From Pseudomonadota bacterium (GTDB lineage Bacteria > Pseudomonadota > Gammaproteobacteria > Burkholderiales > Burkholderiaceae_D): DNA of 26,603 bases. A model generated the notes under the pieces. The model was not told where the DNA came from and did not search any database. It saw nothing but the letters and a program-made list of their open reading frames with translations. Of the stretch, positions 13,194 to 20,442 are shown one piece after another; the stretch's first letter is position 1, and every line of letters begins with the position of its first letter. Both the position numbers and the translations under genes were made by a program. Location of the stretch: the NCBI GenBank assembly GCA_023422955.1, contig JAFAGG010000089.1:1-26603 (forward strand). The letters run 5' to 3'.

Positions 13194-14213
13194 TCAGATG
13201 GCGCCGTGTTTCAGCAGCCGCGCGACGTCCCGTGCAAAGTAAGTCAGTACCCCATCGGCGCCGGCGCGCTTGAAGGCCAGCATGGCTTCCATCATGGCCT
13301 TGTCATGATCCAGCCAGCCATTCTTGGCGGCGGCCTTGATCATCGAATATTCGCCGCTGACCTGATAGGCGAAAGTGGGAATGCGGAATTCGTCCTTCAC
13401 GCGGCGCACGATATCCAGGTAAGGCATGCCGGGCTTGACCATCACCATGTCGGCGCCTTCTGCAATGTCCAGCGCTACTTCACGCAAGGCTTCATCGCTG
13501 TTGGCCGGATCCATCTGATAGGTTTGCTTGTTGCTCTTGCCCAGATTGGCGGACGAGCCCACCGCATCGCGGAAGGGGCCGTAAAAAGCGGAAGCATACT
13601 TGGCCGAATACGCCATGATGCGGGTATGAATGGAGCGGTTGGTTTCCAGCGCTCGGCGGATGTGGCCAATGCGTCCATCCATCATGTCGGACGGCGCCAC
13701 GATATCAACGCCGGCTTCGGCATGAATCAGGGCCTGCTTGGTGAGAATGTCGCAGGTCTCGTCATTCAATACATAGCCCTGCGCATTGAGGACGCCATCC
13801 TGGCCGTGGCTGGTATACGGGTCCAGCGCGATGTCGGTCAGAATGCCCAACTCCGGGAAGCGCTGTTTCAATTCCTTGACCGCGCGCGGCACCAGACCTT
13901 TAGGGTTCAGCGCCTCGCTGCCGTCAGGCGTTTTCAGTGCGGGATTAATCACGGGGAATAAGGCCATCACCGGAATGCCGAGCGCCACGCAATCTTCGGC
14001 GACTGCCAGCAGCAAATCCACCGACAATCTTTCCACGTCAGGCATGGAACTTACTTTTTCGCACTGATTGGTGCCTTCAAGCACAAAAACCGGATAGATT
14101 AGATCGCAGGGCAACAGGTGATTCTCACGCATCAAGGCACGAGAAAAGGCATCTTTGCGCATGCGACGCATGCGATTGGCGGGGAAAAGGGCGGAGTTGG
14201 ATGAATAAGACAT
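13194..14213 (-). CDS. hemB: Delta-aminolevulinic acid dehydratase (porphobilinogen synthase)
   Basis: HemB condenses two 5-aminolevulinate molecules into porphobilinogen, the second common step of heme synthesis, in the cytoplasm. The protein is 339 residues, full length. The Schiff-base lysines are Lys205 (MAYSAKYASAFYGPFRD) and Lys260 (VMVKPGMPYLDI). The metal-site stretch DIALDPYTSHGQDG (127-140) carries Asp and Ala where zinc enzymes have Cys, indicating the Mg-dependent, zinc-independent class seen in Pseudomonas. The ATG at 14213 is given, although its ribosome-binding site is weak; an internal ATG (residue 15) is possible. It shares a terminator with the peroxiredoxin gene and supplies heme for the cytochrome genes nearby. 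Confidence 0.97.
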   Translation of the reverse strand: MSYSSNSALFPANRMRRMRKDAFSRALMRENHLLPCDLIYPVFVLEGTNQCEKVSSMPDVERLSVDLLLAVAEDCVALGIPVMALFPVINPALKTPDGSEALNPKGLVPRAVKELKQRFPELGILTDIALDPYTSHGQDGVLNAQGYVLNDETCDILTKQALIHAEAGVDIVAPSDMMDGRIGHIRRALETNRSIHTRIMAYSAKYASAFYGPFRDAVGSSANLGKSNKQTYQMDPANSDEALREVALDIAEGADMVMVKPGMPYLDIVRRVKDEFRIPTFAYQVSGEYSMIKAAAKNGWLDHDKAMMEAMLAFKRAGADGVLTYFARDVARLLKHGAI

Positions 14214-14259
14214 GTCAGGACAGTGGAAATGAATTCTTCAAATAGCGCTGCAAATCGAT

Positions 14260-14287
14260 GAAACTTTTTCCGCAGGCCGCCTTCATA
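14260..14287 (+). promoter_or_regulatory. SigmaE-like promoter for a small RNA
   Basis: GAAACTT (14260-14266) resembles the -35 element of RpoE-type sigma factors (GGAACTT). After 16 bp it is followed by TCATA (14283-14287), fitting the TCnnA pattern of their -10 element. Initiation about 6 nt later would start the transcript near 14293, exactly at the first base of a hairpin array. No better sigma70 promoter is visible on this strand. The match is by eye and the sigma assignment is inference. Confidence 0.45.
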
Positions 14288-14292
14288 GCTGT

Positions 14293-14396
14293 AGGTGATT
14301 TACTCACCTCCCGCTTCTCCTCCCTGAGCGGGGTCTTTCGGACAACGAGAGACATTATTCCCTGGAGATCCTCCCCTTTCTCCAGGGTTTTTTTTG
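14293..14396 (+). ncRNA. Candidate stress small RNA with two C-rich anti-Shine-Dalgarno loops
   Basis: This + strand stretch lies between two - strand genes and contains no gene, yet folds into four consecutive hairpins. H1: AGGTGA/TCACCT (14293-14298 and 14304-14309). H2: CCCGCT/AGCGGG (14310-14315 and 14327-14332) with loop TCTCCTCCCTG. H3: GTCTTTCG/CGAGAGAC (14333-14340 and 14346-14353), loop GACAA. H4: CCCTGGAGA/TCTCCAGGG (14360-14368 and 14379-14387) with loop TCCTCCCCTT, followed by eight T residues, a strong terminator. The H2 and H4 loops could pair with GGAG-type ribosome-binding sites. This design resembles the CcsR/cuckoo RNAs of alphaproteobacteria. It is not 6S RNA or 4.5S RNA. 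The structure is seen; expression and targets are inferred. Confidence 0.72.
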
Positions 14397-14426
14397 CCCT
14401 GAAAAAAGGAAGCTGAGCACGCCATG

Positions 14427-15113
14427 TCAGGCCGGCGCATCCGGTTTGGCTTCTTTCAAGTTCAACAAACTTAAAATCTTGTCGTCTGCTTCGTCAAGGC
14501 CGATACGCTTCAATGCGGAAAACAACTGGACCGTGAAGGGAAAGGCCTGGCCTGACTCGTCAACATAACTGTTAAGGACAGTACGCGCAAGCCGCAGCGC
14601 ATTGGTGGCGTCATTGCGGTTGAGCTTGTCGGCCTTGGACAGCAGGCAGTGTATGGGCTTGCCGCTCGGCGCAAACCATTCCAGCATCTGGACATCAAGC
14701 TCGGTAAAGGGGCGGCGCGCATCCATGATCAAGACCATCGCAGCCAGTTGCTTGCGCTGCTGAACGTAATTTCCCAGCAACTGCTGCCAATGCTGCTGCG
14801 CCGCTCCCGGCACTTCCGCATAGCCGTAGCCCGGCAGGTCGACCAGAAGCGCGCGAATTTCGTCGACGCGTACTTCATCCTTGCGATGCTGCCCGACATG
14901 GGCTCCGCCTATGGAGAAAAAGTTGATGTGCTGGGTGCGCCCCGGCGTCTTGGACGCGAAAGCCAGCTTTTTCTGGTTGCAGAGCAGGTTAAGGGCCGTA
15001 GATTTGCCGGCATTGGAACGCCCGGCAAATGCAATTTCAGGCACGGCCAGCTTGGGCAAGTCGCGCAAATGATTGACGGTTGTGTAGAAACGGGCTTGCC
15101 AGAGAAGGGACAT
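14427..15113 (-). CDS. engB: Ribosome biogenesis GTP-binding protein EngB (YihA/YsxC)
   Basis: An essential small GTPase that assists late 50S subunit assembly. It has 228 residues. Nucleotide-binding motifs are G1 GRSNAGKST (31-39), the switch I stretch TPGRTQ (56-61), G3 DLPGYGYAE (92-100) and G4 SKAD (159-162, in place of the more usual TKAD/NKAD). A short insertion of about 15 residues (near 70-86, containing HRKDE) separates switch I from G3 relative to E. coli. Start ATG at 15113; the ribosome-binding site is poor. It is divergent from cytochrome c4, and its 3' end faces the candidate small RNA. No terminator of its own is visible, so read-through would run antisense to that RNA. Confidence 0.96.
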   Translation of the reverse strand: MSLLWQARFYTTVNHLRDLPKLAVPEIAFAGRSNAGKSTALNLLCNQKKLAFASKTPGRTQHINFFSIGGAHVGQHRKDEVRVDEIRALLVDLPGYGYAEVPGAAQQHWQQLLGNYVQQRKQLAAMVLIMDARRPFTELDVQMLEWFAPSGKPIHCLLSKADKLNRNDATNALRLARTVLNSYVDESGQAFPFTVQLFSALKRIGLDEADDKILSLLNLKEAKPDAPA

Positions 15114-15158
15114 GGATATGCAGAAAATACCGCGAAGAAAGCAAAAATGCTGGGAAGC

Positions 15159-15170
15159 TATTGTACAATA
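15159..15170. promoter_or_regulatory. 12-bp palindrome between engB and cytochrome c4
   Basis: TATTGTACAATA (15159-15170) is a perfect 12-bp palindrome in the 146-bp divergent gap, 46 bp before engB and 90 bp before the cytochrome gene. It contains the -10-like hexamer TACAAT on both strands, so it could be a symmetric bidirectional -10 element or an operator. No matching -35 was found in either direction at 16-18 bp. A second palindrome, TTAATATTAA (15234-15243), lies nearer the cytochrome start. Confidence 0.35.
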
Positions 15171-15259
15171 CTGGGTTACGGACTGTGGCGCGGCATAAGC
15201 TTGAAGGAACAGGGTCGTCTGCAGCGAACAATTTTAATATTAAGTCTCAGGGTGTCTGA

Positions 15260-15907
15260 ATGAAGCTCGCTTTTTCACCATTTGTAAAATCCTTGTTTAT
15301 CGCATTGATTGCTGCTTCTTCCATGTCCGTTGCAGCCCAGCAGAAAGCCGATCCTGCGCGCGGCGATACCCTTTACAACAAGGGTGATGCTTCTCGCGGC
15401 GTGACCGCCTGCATGTCATGCCACGGTGCGGCCGGCAATTCCACGATCGCGATAAATCCCAAGCTGTCTGCACAGCATGAGGCCTACACTGCCAAGCAAT
15501 TGACGGAGTTCGCAAGCGGGCAGCGTAAAGACCCGATCATGGCTGGCATCGCCAAAGGCATGACCGAGCAGGAAGTGCGCGATGTGGCGGCTTATCTGCA
15601 GCAGCAGGCAGCCAAGCCGGGTGCAGCGCGTAACAAGGACACGGTAGAGCTGGGCAAGCAGATTTATCGCGGCGGCATCGCCGAGAAAAACGTGCCCGCT
15701 TGCGCTGCTTGTCACGGCCCTGCAGCCGCTGGTATTCCTGGCATGTTTGCCCGCCTGGCAGGCCAGCACCAGGACTATACTGCTGCTCAGTTGGTGAAAT
15801 TCCGCAGTGGTGCTCGTACCAACAACGATCAAATGACGACGATTTCCAAGCGTCTGTCCGATGATGAAATCCAGGCTGTATCGGACTATATCGCTGGCTT
15901 GCAATAA
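15260..15907 (+). CDS. Di-heme cytochrome c4
   Basis: A periplasmic electron carrier with two covalently bound c-type hemes that passes electrons from the bc1 complex to terminal oxidases. The protein has 215 residues. A Sec signal peptide (residues 1-26, hydrophobic core FIALIAASSMSVAA) is followed by two homologous domains with heme-binding motifs CMSCH (51-55) and CAACH (148-152). Conserved methionines downstream of each (DPIMAGIAKGM and NNDQMTTISKRL) are the likely axial ligands. AGGG precedes the ATG by 7 nt. It lies directly upstream of resB and ccsB, which attach its hemes, but a strong terminator stands between, so resB may also need its own promoter. Confidence 0.95.
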   Translation: MKLAFSPFVKSLFIALIAASSMSVAAQQKADPARGDTLYNKGDASRGVTACMSCHGAAGNSTIAINPKLSAQHEAYTAKQLTEFASGQRKDPIMAGIAKGMTEQEVRDVAAYLQQQAAKPGAARNKDTVELGKQIYRGGIAEKNVPACAACHGPAAAGIPGMFARLAGQHQDYTAAQLVKFRSGARTNNDQMTTISKRLSDDEIQAVSDYIAGLQ

Positions 15908-15937
15908 GAAGAAAAGAATAGAAAAAAGATGCGGGAG

Positions 15938-15970
15938 GGGGTGGCCAAGGCCGCCCCTTTTTTATTTTTT
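15938..15970 (+). terminator. Intrinsic terminator after cytochrome c4
   Basis: GGGGTGGCC (15938-15946) pairs with GGCCGCCCC (15949-15957, one T-G pair), followed by TTTTTTATTTTTT. Allowing a 4-nt loop leaves a 8-bp GC-rich stem. It separates cytochrome c4 from resB, 33 nt before the resB start, suggesting that the abundant cytochrome message ends here while read-through supplies less of the biogenesis proteins. Confidence 0.85.
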
Positions 15971-16002
15971 GTTCCCTTGTTAAGACAAGGTAAAGAGTTG
16001 AA

Positions 16003-18111
16003 ATGAATTCAAGTACCGCCGGCATCAACCTCAATACCCGCCAGCGCTGGCTGGCTGATAGCGTGGAGCTGTTTTCTTCCATGCGTTTTGCCATCAGCCT
16101 GCTGACAGTGATTTCCATCGCGTCCATTGTGGGCACGGTGCTTATCCAGAATGAACCGATGACCAATTATGTCAATCAGTTCGGTCCCTTCTGGTTCGAT
16201 GTCTTCGGCAAGCTGAGCCTGTATAAGGTGTACTCGGCCTGGTGGTTCATGCTCATCATGGGTTTTCTGGTACTGTCCACGACACTGTGCATCATTCGCA
16301 ATGCACCCAAGATGCTGAAGGACATGCGCAGCTGGCGCGAAAATGTGCGCGAGCAATCCTTGCGCAATTTTCACCATCACGCCGAATGGCAAAGCGGCCA
16401 TGACGAGCCTCAGGTCTTGGCTGACAGTCTGGCACAACGTATCGCTACGGCCGGCTATCGTGCCAAGCTCGTGCCAAAGGGCGATGCCGTGCTGATCGCC
16501 GCCAAGCAGGGCGCTGCCAATAAATGGGGTTACATTTTTGCCCATAGCTCCATCGTGATCATTTGCGTGGGCGGCTTGATGGATTCCGACCTCGCCGTGC
16601 GCGCGCAGCAGCTTATGTTTGGCAAGACGCCGTTCATGGGTTCCGGCCTGATCTCCGAGATTCCGAAAGAGCATCGGCTGGGCATCGGTAACCCGACCTT
16701 TCGCGGCGTTACCGAGGTGCCGGAAGGGGCAAGCAGCAATACCGCCCTGCTTTTCCAGCAAGAGGGCGTACTGATCCAGGATCTGCCTTTCACCATCAAG
16801 CTCGATCGTTTCATCATCGACTATTACTCGACCGGCATGCCCAAGCTGTTTACCAGTGAAGTGGTGGTAACCGACCATGCCAGCGGCGAAAGTTTTCCTG
16901 CCACGATCAAGGTCAATGAACCGCTGATCCACAACGGCGTCGCGGTTTATCAGTCCAGCTTCGATGATGGCGGCAGCCAGCTGAAACTCACTGCGTATCC
17001 GATGACGGGCGCCAATACGCAGACTTATGCCCTTGAGGGCAAGGTCAAGGAGTCCACGCCGATAAAAAGTGTGAATGGCGAATCGTATACGGTGGAATGG
17101 AGCGGATTCAGGCCCTTTAACGTGGAAAACATGGCCATGCAAGGGCAGGATGTGCGGGCGGTGAATACTGAGCAAAAATTTACCGGCAGGCTGCTGGGCA
17201 ATGTGGACAAGCACCTGGGCTCGGCAGCGCGAGACGACGGCAGCAAGGATTTCAAGAACGTGGGCCCGAGCGTGCAATACAAGTTGCGCGACCAGACCGG
17301 GCAGGCGCGTGAATTTCACAATTACATGCGCCCGGTTGACGTGGACGGCCAGTGGGTTTATCTCAGTGGCATGCGCGAAACGCCGGTTGAAGAATTCCGC
17401 TACCTGCGCATTCCCGCTGACGACAATGACAGCGTGGATGAATGGATGCGCTTGCGCGCTGCGTTGATGAATCCGGTACTGCGTGAGCGGGCGGCCCAGC
17501 GCTATGCAGGCGCAGCCATGGCGGAAGCGCGCAATGGCACGGATCCCTTGCTGCAGCAGTTGCGTGAGTCCTCTGCGCGGGGGCTGGGCATATTTGCCGG
17601 CACTGAAACAGAGGGCGGTTATATCGGCGTATCCCGTTTCCTGGAGCGCCTGCCTTCCACCGACCAGGAAAAAGCCGCAGACATTTTCATGAAAATCCTG
17701 CATGGCAGCATATGGGAATTGTGGCAAGTGGCGCGCGCTGAACAGGGGCTGCCGCCAGTGCAAGCCAATGAAAAGAACAGTCGTTTCCTGCAGGTGTCGA
17801 TCAACGCGATTTCCGATTCCTTCCTGTATGGCGCGCCGGTCTACCTGCAGCTCGATGAATTCAATGAAGTGAAGTCCTCGGTTTTCCAGGTGACGCGCTC
17901 ACCGGGGAAAAATGTGGTGTACCTGGGATGCCTGTTATTGACGCTGGGCGTTTTCGCCATGTTTTACATTCGCGACCGGCGCTTGTGGATCTGGATTTCA
18001 CGCAATGACCAAGGCAAGGCTCGTGCATTGATGGCAATGAGTACGCCGCGTCGTACCCTGGATTTCGACAAGGAATTCGACAATATGAAAGATCAGTTAA
18101 CAAAGCATTGA
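16003..18111 (+). CDS. resB: Cytochrome c biogenesis protein ResB (System II)
   Basis: ResB (also named Ccs1 or CcsB in some species) works with the CcsA/ResC partner to deliver heme across the inner membrane and attach it to apocytochromes c. The protein has 702 residues. Three N-terminal membrane segments are visible (FAISLLTVISIASIVGTVLI near 28-47; WWFMLIMGFLVLSTTLCII near 80-98; IFAHSSIVIICVGGL near 182-196, with a conserved His), then a large periplasmic domain and a last helix (VVYLGCLLLTLGVFAMFYI near 638-656). Its start lies just after the cytochrome c4 terminator. ccsB follows 78 nt downstream, so the two form the expected pair. Confidence 0.95.
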   Translation: MNSSTAGINLNTRQRWLADSVELFSSMRFAISLLTVISIASIVGTVLIQNEPMTNYVNQFGPFWFDVFGKLSLYKVYSAWWFMLIMGFLVLSTTLCIIRNAPKMLKDMRSWRENVREQSLRNFHHHAEWQSGHDEPQVLADSLAQRIATAGYRAKLVPKGDAVLIAAKQGAANKWGYIFAHSSIVIICVGGLMDSDLAVRAQQLMFGKTPFMGSGLISEIPKEHRLGIGNPTFRGVTEVPEGASSNTALLFQQEGVLIQDLPFTIKLDRFIIDYYSTGMPKLFTSEVVVTDHASGESFPATIKVNEPLIHNGVAVYQSSFDDGGSQLKLTAYPMTGANTQTYALEGKVKESTPIKSVNGESYTVEWSGFRPFNVENMAMQGQDVRAVNTEQKFTGRLLGNVDKHLGSAARDDGSKDFKNVGPSVQYKLRDQTGQAREFHNYMRPVDVDGQWVYLSGMRETPVEEFRYLRIPADDNDSVDEWMRLRAALMNPVLRERAAQRYAGAAMAEARNGTDPLLQQLRESSARGLGIFAGTETEGGYIGVSRFLERLPSTDQEKAADIFMKILHGSIWELWQVARAEQGLPPVQANEKNSRFLQVSINAISDSFLYGAPVYLQLDEFNEVKSSVFQVTRSPGKNVVYLGCLLLTLGVFAMFYIRDRRLWIWISRNDQGKARALMAMSTPRRTLDFDKEFDNMKDQLTKH

Positions 18112-18126
18112 GCGACTGCAGCCAGT

Positions 18127-18156
18127 CTCCGACTCCACTATACTGTCGGAGCTTTT
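18127..18156 (+). terminator. Weak hairpin between resB and ccsB
   Basis: CTCCGAC (18127-18133) pairs with GTCGGAG (18145-18151) around an 11-nt loop, followed by CTTTTAAG. The short T-tract makes it at most a partial terminator. It may adjust the ratio of ResB to CcsB. Confidence 0.4.
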
Positions 18157-18189
18157 AAGCACGTCATCGAGCAATATTGGAGCGCCCTG

Positions 18190-19341
18190 ATGGAATTGAC
18201 GCAATCTCAGATTTATACGCCGCCGCCGGGTTTCTTCCGGCGCCTGACCGTCGTGGACTGGTTATATGCGCTGGCACTGGCAGCAGGCGCAGGCTATGCG
18301 CTTATGCATTTCAACCAGCACATGGATGGTTATGACAAGGCGGTACTGGTACTGGCGGTGCCTACCTTTGCTTGGCTGGGCTGGTACTGGAAACCGATAC
18401 GCTGGGTGATGGCGGTATTAGCCGTGCTCTCGCTGTCGGCGATTGCGATGTACGGCGGCGACCTGCAGATGGCTGAGCAGCGCTTCTTGCTGAAATATCT
18501 ATTCTCCAGCCAGTCTGCGATCCTGTGGATGAGCATGCTTTTCGTGTTCTCTACGGTGTTTTACTGGATCGGTCTTGCCACCAGATCGGAAACTGGTGGC
18601 TCGCTGGGGGCCAATCTCTGCTGGGCCGCCATCATCATGGGTCTGACCGGCCTGATGGTGCGCTGGTACGAGTCGTATTTGCTGGGGCCGGACATTGGTT
18701 ATATTCCGGTATCCAACCTGTATGAAGTCTTCGTCTTGTTCTGCCTGATCACCGCTCTTTTTCACCTGTATTACGAGCAGGTTTACGCGACGCGCCAACT
18801 GGGCCCCTTCGTGCTGCTCATCATCACCGCCGCAGTCGGCTTCTTGCTGTGGTACACAGTAACCCGCGATGCGGGGCAGATCGAGCCGTTGGTGCCGGCC
18901 TTGCAGAGCTGGTGGATGAAGATCCACGTACCCGCAAACTTCATCGGTTATGGCACCTTCGCGCTGGCAGCCATGGTGGCGGTCGCCTATTTGCTGCGCT
19001 CGCATGGCATGCTGACCGATCGCTTGCCATCGCTGGAGGTACTCGATGACGTGATGTACAAGGCCATCGCAGTCGGCTTTGCCTTCTTCACCATTGCCAC
19101 TATCCTGGGCGCCTTATGGGCCGCCGAAGCATGGGGCGGATACTGGTCCTGGGACCCCAAGGAAACCTGGGCCCTGATCGTATGGCTGAACTACGCGACC
19201 TGGCTGCATATGCGCCTGATGAAGGGCCTGCGTGGCCGCGTGGCCGCCTGGTGGGCGGTGGTAGGCTTGCTGATCACCACCTTCTGTTTTATCGGCGTCA
19301 ACATGTTCCTTTCGGGCCTGCATTCCTACGGCGAGCTCTGA
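18190..19341 (+). CDS. ccsB: Cytochrome c biogenesis protein CcsB/CcsA (ResC type, heme handling)
   Basis: Multispanning inner-membrane partner of ResB, which presents heme to apocytochromes. It is called CcsA or ResC in some species and CcsB in current family naming. The protein has 383 residues and about eight hydrophobic segments. The tryptophan-rich WWD motif lies near residues 312-330 (AWGGYWSWDPKETWALIVW). Flanking periplasmic histidines fit the heme-ligand pair: one in WMKIHVPANFIGYG, the other near the C-terminus in LSGLHSYGEL. A further His lies in the first segment (ALMHFNQHMDG). GGAG precedes the ATG. A strong terminator follows 22 nt after the stop. Confidence 0.95.
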   Translation: MELTQSQIYTPPPGFFRRLTVVDWLYALALAAGAGYALMHFNQHMDGYDKAVLVLAVPTFAWLGWYWKPIRWVMAVLAVLSLSAIAMYGGDLQMAEQRFLLKYLFSSQSAILWMSMLFVFSTVFYWIGLATRSETGGSLGANLCWAAIIMGLTGLMVRWYESYLLGPDIGYIPVSNLYEVFVLFCLITALFHLYYEQVYATRQLGPFVLLIITAAVGFLLWYTVTRDAGQIEPLVPALQSWWMKIHVPANFIGYGTFALAAMVAVAYLLRSHGMLTDRLPSLEVLDDVMYKAIAVGFAFFTIATILGALWAAEAWGGYWSWDPKETWALIVWLNYATWLHMRLMKGLRGRVAAWWAVVGLLITTFCFIGVNMFLSGLHSYGEL

Positions 19342-19363
19342 TCCTTCCCCGTTATAAACTTTC

Positions 19364-19396
19364 AAAGGCTGCCGGCGATCAACCGGCAGCCTTTTT
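19364..19396 (+). terminator. Strong intrinsic terminator after ccsB
   Basis: AAAGGCTGCCGG (19364-19375) pairs perfectly with CCGGCAGCCTTT (19383-19394) around a 7-nt loop; the T-tract is TTTTT (19392-19396). It ends the cytochrome c biogenesis unit and separates it from msrP. Confidence 0.92.
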
Positions 19397-19450
19397 GCAA
19401 AGTGTGTAAGCTAAGCAGGCAAGACACCGTTCTTCTCTCCCGGAGTCGCC

Positions 19451-20431
19451 ATGCTGATCAAACGCCCCCCCAACGGAGTCGATCTTCCGTTCTCCTCTGA
19501 AATCACGCCACGCCCTGTCTTCGAAGCGCGCCGCCGCTTTATCAAGGCACTCGCCATAGGGTCAATTGCGGGAAGCAGCCTGTTCGACATGGCGGCGCGT
19601 TCCGCTTTCGCGCAAACGCCAGTCCGGCAAAAACTCTCGGCTTCCTCCAATGCCACCTATAAGTTGTCCGACAAATTGACGGATTACGAGGATGCCACGA
19701 CCTACAACAACTTCTACGAATTCGGCACTGGCAAAGGTGATCCTGCCAGGCGCGCCGGCACGCTCATAACCAGGCCCTGGATGCTTTCCATTGAGGGAGA
19801 GGTCAATAAGCCCATGCAAATCGGCATCGACGATTTGCTGAAACTTGCGCCGCTGGAAGAACGCATTTATCGGCTGCGCTGCGTGGAAGGCTGGTCCATG
19901 GTCATCCCCTGGATCGGTTATTCGTTTTCGAATTTGATGAAGAAGGTCGAGCCCAACGGCCATGCAAAATTTGTCGAATTCATCACGCTGGCCGATGAAA
20001 AACAAATGCCCAATCTAGGCAGCTCTATCCTGGACTGGCCCTATGTCGAAGGCCTGCGACTGGACGAGGCGAATCATCCCCTGACGCTGTTAGGCCTGGG
20101 CATGTACGGTGAAACGCTGCCGAATCAGAATGGCGCGCCGGTGCGCCTGATCGTTCCCTGGAAGTATGGATTCAAATCGGCCAAATCGCTGGTGCGCATC
20201 CGCTTCATGCGTGAACAGCCCAGGACCGCCTGGAATGCAGCGGCACCGCGTGAGTATGGTTTTTATTCCAATGTGAATCCGGATGTCAGTCATCCGCGCT
20301 GGTCGCAAGCAACGGAGCGGCGCATCGGTGAAGATGGTCTGTTTGCCAGGAAGCGCAAGACGCTCATGTTCAATGGCTATGAGGAAGTCGCGTCACTTTA
20401 CACGGGCATGGATTTAAAGCGCTACTACTGA
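19451..20431 (+). CDS. msrP: Periplasmic methionine sulfoxide reductase, molybdopterin subunit MsrP
   Basis: MsrP (YedY) repairs oxidised methionines in periplasmic proteins using a molybdenum cofactor. The protein has 326 residues. It carries a Tat signal with twin arginines (ARRRFIKALAIG, residues 26-37) and an FAQ cleavage region near residue 55, consistent with export of a folded cofactor enzyme. Cys144 in YRLRCVEGWSMVIPW is the molybdenum ligand. PYVEGLRLDEA and LPNQNGAPVRLIVPWKYGFKSAKS-type sequences complete the sulfite-oxidase fold. The ATG at 19451 follows CGGAG. msrQ starts 11 nt after the stop, so the two are co-transcribed. Confidence 0.96.
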   Translation: MLIKRPPNGVDLPFSSEITPRPVFEARRRFIKALAIGSIAGSSLFDMAARSAFAQTPVRQKLSASSNATYKLSDKLTDYEDATTYNNFYEFGTGKGDPARRAGTLITRPWMLSIEGEVNKPMQIGIDDLLKLAPLEERIYRLRCVEGWSMVIPWIGYSFSNLMKKVEPNGHAKFVEFITLADEKQMPNLGSSILDWPYVEGLRLDEANHPLTLLGLGMYGETLPNQNGAPVRLIVPWKYGFKSAKSLVRIRFMREQPRTAWNAAAPREYGFYSNVNPDVSHPRWSQATERRIGEDGLFARKRKTLMFNGYEEVASLYTGMDLKRYY

Positions 20432-20442
20432 CTGGCGATCCT

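Noticed and set aside
13167..13961. Open frame on the + strand across hemB
   Set aside because: It is antisense to the full-length hemB gene with intact catalytic motifs, and begins inside the shared terminator hairpin.
14293..14396. 6S RNA or 4.5S (SRP) RNA
   Set aside because: It lacks the long open central bubble of 6S RNA and the GGAA tetraloop with symmetric loop of SRP RNA. The four short hairpins fit a trans-acting small RNA instead.
15234..15243. TTAATATTAA as an FNR/Anr binding site for the cytochrome gene
   Set aside because: It does not match TTGAT-N4-ATCAA. It is an AT-rich palindrome that could arise by chance.
14649..15263. Open frame on the + strand across engB and the gap before cytochrome c4
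   Set aside because: It is antisense to engB and its product shows no recognisable pattern. engB has intact GTPase motifs.
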